Shown piece by piece: positions 36,416-48,500 of a DNA stretch of 64,000 nt. The position numbers and the translations under genes were made by a program. A model generated the notes under the pieces. It was not told the origin of the DNA, ran no database searches, and saw nothing but the letters and a program-made list of their open reading frames with translations. The stretch is from Streptomyces klenkii (GTDB taxonomy: Bacteria; Actinomycetota; Actinomycetes; Streptomycetales; Streptomycetaceae), in the NCBI RefSeq assembly GCF_003626645.1, contig NZ_RBAM01000001.1, positions 248,001 to 312,000 on the forward strand, read 5' to 3'. Position 1 is the first letter of the stretch. Each line of letters opens with the position of its first letter.

Positions 36416-39400
36416 ATGCCGGACGAGACGCTCCCGCGCCGGGTACCCGTAGCCGTCGTCGGTCTCGGTGCCCTGCTGCCGGACGCCCGCGACGTCGAGC
36501 AGAGCTGGCGGCTGATCCTCGGCCGCCGGAACCTCATGCGGGACGTCCCGCCCACCCGCTGGCTGATCGACGACTACTACCACCCCGTCCCCGGCACTCC
36601 GCAGAAGATCTACACGCGCCGCGGAGCCTTCCTGCCCGCCGTGGACTTCGACCCCATGGCCTACGGGATCCCACCGCAGAGCCTCGCCTCGACGGACACC
36701 GCGCAGCTGCTCGCCCTGATGGTCGCCGACCAGGTCCTGCGGGACGCCGCGGACGGTGGTGCCGCCCGGCCGGACGGCGACCGCGTGTCCGTGGTGCTCG
36801 GCACGGCCGGGCTGGGGCTGCTCGTGGAGTCCAACGCCCTGACACAGCGGCCGGTCTGGCTGAAGGCCCTGCGCGAGCACGGCCTCCCCGAGGCGGAGGC
36901 CCGGGCCGTCTGCGACCGCATCGCCGCGCACTACCCCGACCCGACCGAGGACACCTTTCCCGGCCTGCTCAGCAACGTCGTCGCCGGGCGCATCGCCGCC
37001 CGCTTCGACCTGCACGGCACGAACCACACCACCGACGCGGCGTGCGCGAGCTCGTTCGCCGCCCTGTCCACCGCCCTCGACGAACTCTCCCTGGGCCGCG
37101 CCGACCTGGTCATCAGCGGAGGCGTCGACGTGTCGAACGACATCGGCATGTTCTGCTGCTTCACCACCACCCCGGCGCTCTCCCCGACGCAGGAGTGCCG
37201 GCCCTTCGCGGAGGACGCCGACGGGACCATGCTCGGCGAGGCCGTGGTGATGTTCGCCCTCAAGCGCCTGGCCGACGCCGAACGCGACCGGGACGGCGTC
37301 TACGCGGTCATCCGCGGCCTGGGCAGCTCCTCGGACGGGCGCGGATCCGCCATCTACGCGCCCAGGCCGCAGGGCCAGGCGCTCGCCCTGCGCCGGGCCT
37401 ACGAGGAAGCGGGCTACGCACCGGGCACCGTGGAACTCGTCGAGGCCCACGGCACCGGCACGAAGGCGGGCGACCAGGCCGAATTCGCGGCATTGAGGGA
37501 AGTGTTCGCCTCGCCCGAAGGCACCGGCCGGCAGTGGTGCGCCCTGGGGTCGGTCAAGTCCCAGATCGGCCACACCAAGAGCGCCGCCGGAGCCGTCGGC
37601 CTGCTCAAGGCCGTCCTCGCCCTGCACCACAAGGTCCTGCCGCCGACCATCCACGCCGAGCGCCCGCACCCCGGCCTGCGGATGGAGACCAGCCCGTTCT
37701 ACCTCAACACCCTGACCCGCCCCTGGATCCGTACCGGCGACACCCCGCGCCGCGCCGCCGTCTCCAGCTTCGGGTTCGGCGGCAGCAACTTCCACGCCAC
37801 GCTGGAGGAACACCGGGCCCCGGACGGCACCCCCGGCGGCTCCCGGCCGCGCCTGCGGACCGCGCCGACGGAGCTCCTGCTGCTCAGCGCCGAATCCGCC
37901 GGAGAACTGTGTGAGCGGGCAGCGGAGCTCCGCCGAGCCGCGGAGGATGCCGGCGCGGGGCCGGCGCCCGGCCTCGCCGACCTGGCCCGTCGAAGCCAGG
38001 AGGCATTCCGGCCCGGCGCGGGCCTGCGGCTCGCGGTGCTGGCCGCCGACACCGGCCGGCTCGCCGAGCGGCTCGACCGGGCCGTTGCGGCCCTGGAGGC
38101 GGGCGAGACCCCGGCACAGCAGCCGTTCGCCGTGCACCAGGGGACGGGACCATGCGAACCGGGCCGCCTGGCCTTGCTGTTCCCCGGCCAGGGAGCCCAG
38201 TACGTGGGCATGGGGGGTGACCTGGCGGCCCACCACCCCGGAGCGCTCGCCGTCTGGGACGCGGTGGGCGGGACAGGCCCCGACGGAACGCCCCTGCACC
38301 GCGTGGTCTTCCCTCCGCCCCTGCCGGACGACCAGCACGCCGGGCAGCAGGAGCGGCTCACGGCCACCGAGTGGGCCCAGCCCGCCCTGGCCGCGCACAG
38401 CCTCGCCCTGCTCACCGTGCTGGACGAGCTGGGTCTCCGGCCGGACGCGGTCGCGGGCCACAGCCTCGGCGAACTCATCGCCCTGCACGCGGCGGGCGCG
38501 TACGACAGGGAAACGCTCATGCGCCTCTCCCGCGCCCGGGGCGAGGCGATGCGCGACGCGGGCACCGCGACCCCGGGGGCGATGCTGGCGGTCCTCGCCG
38601 GCCCCTGCGAGGTCAAGGACGCGCTGAAGCGGCCCGGGGCGCCGGAGGTGTGGATCGCCAACCACAACGGGCCCCGCCAGACGGTCGTCTCGGGCAGCCC
38701 CGAAGCCATTGCGGCCCTGGCGGCGGCGATGCAGGCCGACGGCACCGCCACCGTGCCGCTGGTCGCCTCCGCCGCCTTCCACAGCCCACTCGTCGCATCC
38801 GCCCGCGCCCCCTTCGCCGCCGCCCTGGCCGGCGCCACGCTCTCGCCCCCGAAGCTGGACGTCTTCTCCAACACCGACGCCGCGCCCTACCCTGCCGCCT
38901 CCGACGAGGTCCGCGCCCGCCTGGCGGGCCACCTGACCGAGCCCGTGCGCTTCACGGACCAGGTCGAGGCCATGTACCGGGCCGGAGTGAGGACTTTCGT
39001 CGAGGCCGGCCCGGGCACGGCCCTCACCGCGCTGGTGGACCAGATCCTCGGCGACCGGCCCCACCTGGCCGTCCCCCTCGACCGGCGCGGGACGCACGGG
39101 GTGACCGCATTGCAGGACGCCCTGGCCCGGCTCTCCGTCCACGGGATCCCCCTGGACTTCGCGTCCTACTGGCGGCACTACGCCCTGCCCCGCTCCGCCG
39201 GTCAGGAGCGCCCGCCCAGGATGACCGTACGCATCGACGGCGGCAATTACGGACGGCTCTATCCGCCGCAGGAACAGGAAGGGGACGGTAAGGCCATGGA
39301 ACGGCAGGGGAGCGCGGCAAAGGAGGCCCCTGGTGCCGCGCAGGCCGCCGGGGCCGGTGCGGTCGTCCCGGCACCACCCCTCGCACCATCGGCGCCGCCC

Positions 39401-42400
39401 GCTCTTCCCGCACAGCCGCACGGGCCTGCCGCGCCCGCAGTTACCGGCATGCCGAAGGCCCCCGCGCTGCCCGGCGCTCCGGCCCCGGCCGCCGTCACGC
39501 CGCACGCGCCCGGGCCGGTTCCGGAGGCCCGCCCCGTACCACCGGTCGCGGCTCCGCAGGCCGGAGAGGGCGACGGCCTGGTCGCCCTGATCGAGGACGC
39601 CCAGCGCCAGACGTCCGAGGCCCATGCCGTCTTCCTGCGGTCCATGAGCGAGGCGCACCAGGCGTTCCTGCGGATGTCCGAGACGTCCTTCGCGGCGCTG
39701 GTGGGATCACCCGGGGCTCCGCTCCCGGAGCCGGACACCGGTACGGCGCCCGAGGCGTCCGCCGATGCGCCTCCGGCCGCCTGGCCGGTCGCTCCGGCCG
39801 TACCCGTACAGGCGGTACCGGCCGAGCCGGCACCCGCTGTCGAACCGCGGGCCGCCCAGGAATCCACCGGGCCCGCTGCGTCGGCGTTCGACCCCGCGCG
39901 CCTGGAGGAGGAGCTGCTGGCCGTGGTGGCCGAGCGGACGGGCTACCCGCTCGACATGCTCGACCTGGACATGGAACTGGAGTCGGAGCTGGGCATCGAC
40001 TCCATCAAGCGCGTGGAGATCCTCTCCGTGCTGCGGCAGCGGATGGGGGAGCTGCCCGAGCTCCAGGGGGACCCGGTGGAGCTCGTGTCCCTGCGCACCC
40101 TCCGCGAGGTCGTCGCCAAGGTGCGGCAGGCGACGAGCGACACTGCGCCGCCCGCGGAGACGCCGGCGCTCGCTCCCGGCCCCGACCCCGTACAGCAGTC
40201 GGCCCACGGCCCCGCCCCCGTACCGCAGCTGCCTCCCCCTCCCGCACCCGCACCGGAGCCGCCCCCTGCCGTTCCGGGGCGTTACGTGCTGCGCTCTGTT
40301 CCCGTCCCGCCCAGCGGTCTGGCGGTGCCCGGCCTGGGGGAGCAGGTTCTCCATGTGGTCGACGGGGGCTCCGGCCTCGCCCCTCTCGTCGCCGGGCGCC
40401 TGGGCGAGCGGGGAGTGCCCGCCGAAGCGGTCGCGGAGCCGCCGCCCGGCAGCCGGGCGGTGCTGCTACTGGGCGGCCTGACCGAGGATCCGGACGCCGG
40501 GGGCATGCTGGAGGTCCAGCGCGCGGCCTTCCGGGCGGCCCGTTCGGTGGCCCCGAGGTTCGCGCGGGAAGGCGGCCTTTTCGTCACGGTGCAGGACACC
40601 GGGGGCGACTTCGGCCTACGGAGCACCCGCGGGGAACGGGCCTGGCTCGGCGGGCTGACGGGCCTGGTGCGTACGCTCGCCGGAGAATGGCCCGAGGCCG
40701 TGGTCAAGGCCATCGACTGCGCCCGCTCGGGCCGCTCTCCGGAGGACGTCGCCGATGCGGTGGCCGGCGAGTTGCTCGGTGGAGGCTCACTGCTGGAGGC
40801 CGGGCTGCCCGCCGACGGCAGCCGGGTGACGACGGTGGCCGTCCCGGCGGCCCTGCCCGGCGCCGCGGATGACGGCCCGGGCCCCGGTGACGTCCTCGTC
40901 GCCACGGGCGGCGCCCGGGGGATCACCGCCGCCGCCCTCGCCGAGCTCGCCCGGGCCCGCAGGCCGCACCTGGCACTCCTGGGCCGTACCGCACTGGACG
41001 ACGAGCCGCCCGGGCTGCCGGCCGAGGCGGACGAGGCCGCGCTCGTCCGGGCCCTCGCCGGCCGGTCCGCGGACACGCCGCCCGCCCTCGCCCGGAAAGC
41101 CCGTCACATCCTGGCCGTCCGGGAGATCCGGGCCGCCCTCGCCGCGATCGAGCAGGCCGGGGCACCGGTCCGCTACCTTCAGGCCGACATCCGCGACCCG
41201 GATGCCGTGCGGACCGCCCTGGACGCCGTCCGGGCGGAGTGGGGCCCGGTGACCGGCATCGTCCACGGCGCCGGCGTGCTGGCGGACAAGCGCATCGCCG
41301 ACAAGACCGACGAACAGTTCGACCAGGTCTTCGGCACCAAGACCGCAGGCCTGCGGAACCTCCTGGAGGCCACAGCCGGCGACCCCTTGCGGACCCTCTG
41401 CCTGTTCTCTTCCGTGGCGGGCAGCTTCGGCAACCCCGGGCAGAGCGACTACGCCATGGCCAACGAGACGCTCGTCCACGTCGCGGCCGCCGAGGCGGCG
41501 GCCCGTCCGGACTGCCGGGTGCGGGCCCTGGCCTGGGGCCCCTGGCGGGGCGGCATGGTCACCCCGGCGCTGGCCGGGCACTTCGAGGCGGCCGGCGTGC
41601 CGCTGCTGGCGGCCGGGGACGGGGCCCGGGCGTTCACCGAGGAGATGTCCCGCGCGGACGAGCACAGCGCCGTGCTCCTCCTGGCGGTGCCGGCCCCGGC
41701 CGGCATCCCGGCCGTGCCGCCCCCGCCCGGGCTCCGCCACCCGCAGCCCGCCCGGGCGCGGGTCTCCCGGGCCACGCACCCGCAACTGGCCGACCACGTC
41801 GTCGGCGGAAGGGTGATCCTTCCTCTTGCCCAGGCCCTGGAGTGGTTCGTCGCGGCGGCCCGCCAGTGGAACCCCGCCCCAGGAGGCGTCACCTTGCGTG
41901 ACCTCCGGGTGGTGGCGCCCGCCGCTTGGGGTGACCTTGACGGTACTGCGGCGGAGTTCACCGTCGCGGCCCGGCCCGAGGGCCCGGACACGCTCATCGT
42001 GGAGCTGCGCGGGGCGGACGGCCGCCTGCACTGCTCCGGCCGGGCCGAGAGCGGCGAAGGCGCGCAGGATGAGGCACCGCCCAGCGCGCCGGAAGGCCTG
42101 CCGCCTTGGGGGCGGGCCGGTATCTACGACGGCGAACTGCTCTTCCACGGCCCGATGATGCGCGCGGTGACCGCCGTGGAGGCGGCAGGTCCGGGCGGCG
42201 CCCGCGGCACCCTTGCCGGCGTCACGGCGCTGGGCTGGCCCGGCGGCGTCCGGCACACCGACCCGGCCGTGCTCGACGGCGCCCTGCAACTCGCCCTGAT
42301 CTGGGCGCGGGAAGCCCTCGGACACGCCACTCTCCCCATGGCCGCCGGCACCGTCCGCCCGTACCACCGGGGCCCCGCGCCGGGGCCGGTGACGTGCCTG

Positions 42401-42553
42401 GTCGTGCCGGTGCGGGCGGAGGGCGACCACGCCCGGTGCCACCTGCGGCTGACCGGGCAGGACGGCGCCCCCTTCGCCGACTTGCTGGATGTCGAGCTGG
42501 TCCGGCGGCCGGACGTGCCCGCGGCCGGTGACCGGCGGGGAGGCGAGGCGTAG
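36416..42553 (+). CDS. PfaA-like PUFA/polyketide synthase, KS-AT-ACP-KR-DH
   Basis: A 2045-aa iterative type I synthase. KS active-site Cys lies in DAACASSFAAL (about residue 209), with His residues in VEAHGTGT (343) and GHTKSAAG (385). The malonyl AT has GHSLGE (about 681). A helical, Gln/His-rich linker precedes a single ACP whose phosphopantetheine Ser is in LGIDSIKRVEIL (about 1193). The KR has the NADPH loop TGGARGITAAAL (about 1497) with SSVAGSFGNPGQSDYAMAN carrying catalytic Ser and Tyr. A C-terminal dehydratase-like domain begins with HPQLADHVVGG and contains DPAVLDGALQLAL. The layout matches PfaA, but PfaA proteins normally carry three to nine tandem ACPs. GAGGAC lies upstream of the ATG. 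The stop codon TAG directly abuts the ATG of the next gene. Confidence 0.95.
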   Translation: MPDETLPRRVPVAVVGLGALLPDARDVEQSWRLILGRRNLMRDVPPTRWLIDDYYHPVPGTPQKIYTRRGAFLPAVDFDPMAYGIPPQSLASTDTAQLLALMVADQVLRDAADGGAARPDGDRVSVVLGTAGLGLLVESNALTQRPVWLKALREHGLPEAEARAVCDRIAAHYPDPTEDTFPGLLSNVVAGRIAARFDLHGTNHTTDAACASSFAALSTALDELSLGRADLVISGGVDVSNDIGMFCCFTTTPALSPTQECRPFAEDADGTMLGEAVVMFALKRLADAERDRDGVYAVIRGLGSSSDGRGSAIYAPRPQGQALALRRAYEEAGYAPGTVELVEAHGTGTKAGDQAEFAALREVFASPEGTGRQWCALGSVKSQIGHTKSAAGAVGLLKAVLALHHKVLPPTIHAERPHPGLRMETSPFYLNTLTRPWIRTGDTPRRAAVSSFGFGGSNFHATLEEHRAPDGTPGGSRPRLRTAPTELLLLSAESAGELCERAAELRRAAEDAGAGPAPGLADLARRSQEAFRPGAGLRLAVLAADTGRLAERLDRAVAALEAGETPAQQPFAVHQGTGPCEPGRLALLFPGQGAQYVGMGGDLAAHHPGALAVWDAVGGTGPDGTPLHRVVFPPPLPDDQHAGQQERLTATEWAQPALAAHSLALLTVLDELGLRPDAVAGHSLGELIALHAAGAYDRETLMRLSRARGEAMRDAGTATPGAMLAVLAGPCEVKDALKRPGAPEVWIANHNGPRQTVVSGSPEAIAALAAAMQADGTATVPLVASAAFHSPLVASARAPFAAALAGATLSPPKLDVFSNTDAAPYPAASDEVRARLAGHLTEPVRFTDQVEAMYRAGVRTFVEAGPGTALTALVDQILGDRPHLAVPLDRRGTHGVTALQDALARLSVHGIPLDFASYWRHYALPRSAGQERPPRMTVRIDGGNYGRLYPPQEQEGDGKAMERQGSAAKEAPGAAQAAGAGAVVPAPPLAPSAPPALPAQPHGPAAPAVTGMPKAPALPGAPAPAAVTPHAPGPVPEARPVPPVAAPQAGEGDGLVALIEDAQRQTSEAHAVFLRSMSEAHQAFLRMSETSFAALVGSPGAPLPEPDTGTAPEASADAPPAAWPVAPAVPVQAVPAEPAPAVEPRAAQESTGPAASAFDPARLEEELLAVVAERTGYPLDMLDLDMELESELGIDSIKRVEILSVLRQRMGELPELQGDPVELVSLRTLREVVAKVRQATSDTAPPAETPALAPGPDPVQQSAHGPAPVPQLPPPPAPAPEPPPAVPGRYVLRSVPVPPSGLAVPGLGEQVLHVVDGGSGLAPLVAGRLGERGVPAEAVAEPPPGSRAVLLLGGLTEDPDAGGMLEVQRAAFRAARSVAPRFAREGGLFVTVQDTGGDFGLRSTRGERAWLGGLTGLVRTLAGEWPEAVVKAIDCARSGRSPEDVADAVAGELLGGGSLLEAGLPADGSRVTTVAVPAALPGAADDGPGPGDVLVATGGARGITAAALAELARARRPHLALLGRTALDDEPPGLPAEADEAALVRALAGRSADTPPALARKARHILAVREIRAALAAIEQAGAPVRYLQADIRDPDAVRTALDAVRAEWGPVTGIVHGAGVLADKRIADKTDEQFDQVFGTKTAGLRNLLEATAGDPLRTLCLFSSVAGSFGNPGQSDYAMANETLVHVAAAEAAARPDCRVRALAWGPWRGGMVTPALAGHFEAAGVPLLAAGDGARAFTEEMSRADEHSAVLLLAVPAPAGIPAVPPPPGLRHPQPARARVSRATHPQLADHVVGGRVILPLAQALEWFVAAARQWNPAPGGVTLRDLRVVAPAAWGDLDGTAAEFTVAARPEGPDTLIVELRGADGRLHCSGRAESGEGAQDEAPPSAPEGLPPWGRAGIYDGELLFHGPMMRAVTAVEAAGPGGARGTLAGVTALGWPGGVRHTDPAVLDGALQLALIWAREALGHATLPMAAGTVRPYHRGPAPGPVTCLVVPVRAEGDHARCHLRLTGQDGAPFADLLDVELVRRPDVPAAGDRRGGEA

Positions 42554-45500
42554 ATGTCGTTCGAACCCGTCGCCGTCGTGGGACGCGGGTGCGTACTGCC
42601 CGACGCGTCGAGCCCGGAGGAGTTCTGGCGGAACCTCCTCGACCGCAGGGTCAGCCTCAGGCCGCCCCCGGAGGACCGCTGGGGCGTGCCGCTCGGCACC
42701 GTCCGGGCCCCCGGGCCCGGCCACCCGCACCCCTACACGGCCGGAGCCCCCGGGCCCGAACACGCGCACTCCTCCACCACCGGAGCCCCCGGAACGGGTC
42801 ACCTGCACCCCTTCGCCACCGGAACCGGCGGATTCGTGCGCGGGTTCGCGGACACCTTCGACCCCACCGGATACGCCCTTTCCCCCGCGGAAGTCCTGCG
42901 GCTGGACCCCCTCTTCCAATGGGTCCTGCACGCCGGGCGCCAGGCCCTCGCCGAGGCCGGCCACCCCGCCGCCGCCCCGCCCGCCCGCACGGGCCTGGTG
43001 CTCGGCAACCTCTCCTACCCCTCCACCGCCTCCGTCCGCCACGCCGAGCACGTATGGCTCTCGGCCCAGGAACCCCCGGTACGCGACGCCCTGCTGGCCT
43101 CGCTGCCGCCCCGCCCGCACCCCTTCAACCGCTTCTCCTCCGGGCTGCCCGCCCTGCTCGCCGCCCGCGCGCTGGGGCTGGACGCGGGCGCGTACGCCCT
43201 GGACGCCGCCTGCGCCACCTCGCTGTACGCGGTCAAGCTCGCCTGCGACCGGCTCCACGACGGGTCGGCGGACCTGATGCTGGCCGGCGCGGTCAGCCGG
43301 TCCGACGCCCTCCTCATCCACGGCGGCTTCGCCGTGATGGGCGTGCTCAGCCCGACCGGCCGCCTCAGGCCCTTCCACCGCGAAGCCGACGGCCTGGTCC
43401 CGGCCGAGGGGGCCGCCCTGTTCGCGCTCATGCGGCTGAAGGACGCCGTGGACCAGGGACGGCAGGTGCTTGCCGTGGTGCGCGGCATCGGCCTCGGCAA
43501 CGACGGCCGCGCCTCCGGGCTCGTCGCCCCCGACGCCGCGGGCCAGGAACGCGCCTTGCGCGCGGCCTACGCCTCGGCAGGGGTGCCACCGGAGTCCGTG
43601 GGGCTGCTGGAGTGCCACGCGACCGGAACGACCGTCGGCGACGCCGTCGAGGCCCGCGCCGCCGGCCGGGTCTTCGCCGGCCGCCGCCCCCTGCCGGTCG
43701 GGGCCGTGAAAGCCAACGTCGGTCATCTGCTGACCGCGGCGGGTGCGGCCGCACTGCTCAAAGCGATCGGTGCGCTGGGCGCGGGCGTCCGGCCCGCGAC
43801 CCCGCACGACGGCACCCCCACGGCGCTGGAGGGACAGCCCCTGCGGCTCGTCACGGAACACGAGGACTGGGCGGGGCCGCGCCGCGCGGCGGTCAGCGCG
43901 TTCGGCTTCGGGGGCACCAACGCCCATGTCGTCCTGGACGCCTGGGACATGCACGCCTCGCCGGCCCTCACGCCCCCGCCCCCGCCTCCCGCGCCGCCGC
44001 ACGGCCCCGTCGCCGTGGTCGCCCTCGCCGCCCGGACCGGACGGGACGGCGGTACCGCCGACTTCCTCGCGGCAGTGTGCAGCGGGCGGCCCGCCAAGGG
44101 GGCGCGCGAGAGCATCGGTCTCGCGCTGGAAGGCCTGCGCTTTCCGCCCCTGGACCTCCGGGAGAGCCTGCCCCAGCAACTGCTGGTCCTCGACGCCGTG
44201 CGAGAAGCCGTCCGCGGCGTGGACCTGCCGCCGCTGCGCACGGCCGTCATCGCCGCGGCAGGCGTCGATCCGCAGGTGGGCCGGTACGCCGCACGGCGGC
44301 GCATCGGCACCCTCTGGCAGCGGGCCGGCCTGCCCCGGCCGCCCGGCACGCCGGACGCCCTCCAGGACGCCTTCACACCCCCGGGCACCGCGGCAGCCGT
44401 GTTCGGGGCCATGATGAACATCACCGCGAACCGCATCAACCACCAACTCGACCTGGTCGGGCCGGGGTTCACCGTCTCGGCCGAGGAGGACTCCGCCACC
44501 GCCGCCCTCGCCCTGGCCGCCCGGCTGCTGAGGGCGGGCGAGGCGGACGCCGTGATCGTCGCGGCGGCCGACCTCGCGCACGACCCCGTCCACCGGGCGG
44601 CCCTGCGGGACCTCGGCGTGGACCAGGAGCCGGGGGACGCCGCCGTCGCCCTCGTCATCAAGCGCCTGCGGGACGCCGAACAGGCCGGGGACACCGTCTG
44701 GGCGGTCCTGGAGGAGGCGGACGGCGCAGTCCCGGAAGAGATGGACGGCGCGGATCCGGAGGAGGCGGACGACGCGGATCAGGACGGGACGGGCGGCGGC
44801 CCGCCGGACCTGCGGGTGAGCACCGTGCCCCTGGACGGCGCGGCCGGCTGCTGCGACAACTCCGCCCTGTTCGGCACCCCGCACGCCGCCGCCGGCCTGC
44901 TCGCCGTCGCCACCGCCGTCACCGCGCTGCGCTACGGCGTCCGGCCCAGGCCGGGCCGGTTCGCCGACCTCGACGCTCGGGTGCTGACGGCGGAAGTCGT
45001 CGTCCCGGTCCTGGAAGGCCCCGAGCGACGCGTCCGGCTGCGGGCCGCACCCGCGACCGCCCGGAGTGATCCCCGTGTGGCCTTCGTGTACACCAACGGC
45101 TCCGCCGCCTACCCGCACATGGGCCGGGAACTGAGCCACGCCCTGCCGGACTTCGCCGAGGCCGTCCGGCGCCGCTGCGACAGAGGGGACGACCCCTGGC
45201 CGCCCGCGGACTTCGCCTCCACGGGCCTGCTCGGCAGGATCTGGGCCACCACCCGGCTCGCGGCCCTGCACACACTGATCACGCGGCACGTCATCGGCCT
45301 GCGACCCGGCGCGTCCATCGGCTACTCCTCGGGAGAAATCTCCGCCCTGGTCGCTCTGGGAGCCTGGCCCGACGCCGCCGCCCTCGGCGAGGACGCCCGG
45401 CGCGGCGAGCTGTTCACCCGCGACGTGACGGGGGAGTACCGGGCGATCCGCCGCGCCTGGCAGGCCCGGGGCATCACCGGAAGCCGCTGGCGCAACTACC

Positions 45501-48500
45501 TGATCACCGCCTCGCAGGAAGAGGTCCAAGACGCCGTCGCCGCCGAGCCGGCCGTACACCTCATGGCGGTCAACGCCCCCGGCGTGTGCGTCATCGGCGG
45601 CGAGGAGACCGCCTGCGCCGCCCTGGTGCGGGACCGCTTCTCCCACCGGGCGGTCCGGCTCGACTACGACATCGCCGCCCACGCCCCCGAACTGGAAACG
45701 GTCCGCGACGCGTGGTACCGGCTGCACCGCCGCCGCACCGTGCCGGTCCCGGGCATCCGCTTCTACCGCGGCGACACCGCGGAACCCTACGTGCCGACCG
45801 AAGAGAGCGCCGCCGACTCCATCACGGCACAGGCCACCAGGACGGTGGACTTCCCGGCGGTGATCGAGCGGGCCTACGCCGACGGCGTCCGCGTCTTCGT
45901 CGAGCACGGCCCCCTCTCCCTGTGCACCGACTGGATCGGCCGCATCCTGGACGGGCGGGAGCACCTGGCCGTCGCGCTCGACGAACCCGGCGGCCGGGCC
46001 CTGCACCGGTTGCGCCGGTCGGCGGCACGCCTGGCGGACGCCGGGCTGGGCGACCCGGCACTCCTGCTGGGCCTGCTCGGCCCGGAGGACACGGGCCGCA
46101 CGGGACCGGCGGCGGACCGGATGCTGCGCGTACCGGCCCACCCCCCTGCCGTCAGGCTGCCCGCACCCGACGCCCCCGTCACCGTCATGGGCCCCGCACC
46201 CGCCCTGCCGCCCGTTTCGCCCGAAGCCCCCACGGGCGGGCAGCGCACCGCCGGGCCGCCCGTACCGCCGCCCGCTCCGGCCGTCCGGCCCGCGCCCGCC
46301 GGCCCCGCCGCCGTCGCACGGCACCGCAGCCGGGTCACCGCTCTGCACCAGCAGTACGTGACGGAGCAGACCGCCTTGCACCAGCGGTACTTGCAGGGAC
46401 GGCAACTGACGAACCGACTGACGAACCAGCTGATGAACAACGCCACGCCTTACGTGGCGACCCCACAGCACTCCCGCCCGCGCCCGGACCTCGTCCCGCC
46501 GGCCGGCCCGGCGCCGCGACCGGCCCTGCCCGGGCCCAAGTTCGACCGCGCACAGCTGGAACGGCTGGCGGACGGCCCGGTCTCCGAACTCTTCGGGCCG
46601 CTGTTCGCCGCCCAGGACGGCTACCGGCGCCAGACCCGGCTTCCCGGGCCGCCCCTGCTGCTGGTGGACCGCGTCACGGGCATCGACGCGGAACCCGCCT
46701 CCATGGGGACGGGCACCATCTGGACCGAGACCGACCTCAGGCACGACTCCTGGTTCCTCGACCACACCGGCCGCATCCCCGGCGCCCTCCTCGTCGAAGC
46801 CGGCCAGGCCGACCTGCTCCTCATCAGCTGGCTCGGCATCGACCTCCTCAACCGGGGCGAGCGCGTCTACCGGCTCCTCGGCTCCGATGCCGTCTACCAC
46901 GGCACCGCGCCCCGCCTCGGGCAGACCCTGCGCTACGAGATCCACGTCGACGGCCACGCGGAGCACCAGGGCACGCGGCTCTTCTTCTTCCATTCCGACT
47001 GCTTCGCCGGCGACGAGCACATCCTCAGCGTCCGCAACGGGCAGGCCGGATTCTTCACCGACGCCGAACTCGCCGCGGCCGAGGGCGTCCGGTGGACCCC
47101 GGGCGCGGCCCTCTCCCGTGACCTGCCCTTCGAACCGGTCACCCCACCCCCCACCGCCCGCCGGTTCGACGCCGACGCCGTGCGGGCCTTCGCCGACGGC
47201 AGGCCCCACGCGTGCTTCGGCCCCGCGTGGGACACCACCCGCGCCCATCTGCGGACACCCCGCATCGACGGCGGGCCGCTCCTGCTCATCGACGAGGTCA
47301 CCGCCTTCGAGCCGGCCGGAGGCCCGCTCGGCCGCGGCTACCTGCGCGCCGAACTGCAACTGCGCCCCGACGGCTGGTACTTCGAAGGCCACTTCAAGAA
47401 CGACCCCGTCCTCCCCGGCACCCTGATGAGCCACGGTGCACACCAGGCCATGGCCTTCTACATGGCAGCGCTCGGGCTGACCATCGACCGCGACGGGGCC
47501 CGCTTCGAGCCCGTCCCCGGCCTCACCGGCCGGGCCCGCTGCCGCAGTCAGGCGACCCCCGGCAGCCGGCGCGTGGTCTACGAGATCGTCGTCGGCGGCC
47601 TGAGCGCCGGCCCGGACCCCGTCCTGCACGCAGAAGTCATGGTGAGCGTGGACGGCGTCAACGCTTTCCACGGACAGGACCTGGCCATGCGCCTGGTGCG
47701 CGACGCCCCGCTGGACCACTGGCGCACGCTCGGCCCGCACCGCGAGCAGACCACCGGAACCTGCCTCGAACCCCGCATGCTCGGCGGCCTCGTGGGCCAC
47801 CGCGAGCCCCGGCCGGCGGCCACCGAGCACGGCTTCGCCTTCGACTATCCCGCGCTGCTCGCCTGCGCTTGGGGGAGCCCCAGCCAGGCCTTCGGGCCGT
47901 GGGCCGCCGATCTGGACCGGTCGGCGTCGGCGATCCGCCTGCCCGGCCCGCCCTACCACTTCATGAGCCGGATCGCGTCCCTGGACGCCCCCGCGGGCGA
48001 TCCGCGGCCGGGCAGCGCGGTCGTCGCCGAGTACGACGTGCCGCCGGACGTCTGGTACTTCGAACAGAACGGCACTCCCGTGATGCCCTGGGCGGTGCTG
48101 ATGGAAGTCGTGTTGCAGCCCTGCGGCTGGCTCGCCGTCCGCACCGCCGACCCCGCCCTCGCCGCAGGCCCCCGGCTCAGCTTCCGCAATCTCGACGGCA
48201 CCGCCCGGCTGCACCGGCAGGTGCGGCCGGGGACGCGGACCCTGCGCACCCGGGCGGAGCTGTCCGGCGTCGTCCGGCACGGGGACACGACACTCGTCTC
48301 CTTCACCATCGACTGCACGGCCGACGGTGCGCCCCTGCTGACCGCGACCTCGTCGTTCGGGTTCTTCCCGCAGACCGCCCTCGACCGGCAGACCGGCATT
48401 CCCGCCGATGCCGGCGAGCGCGCACAGTGGGCCGCGCCCTGCGACGTGAGCGCCGACCTCACGGCACAGCGCCCGGCCGCGGGCGCGCGGCTTCCCGGAC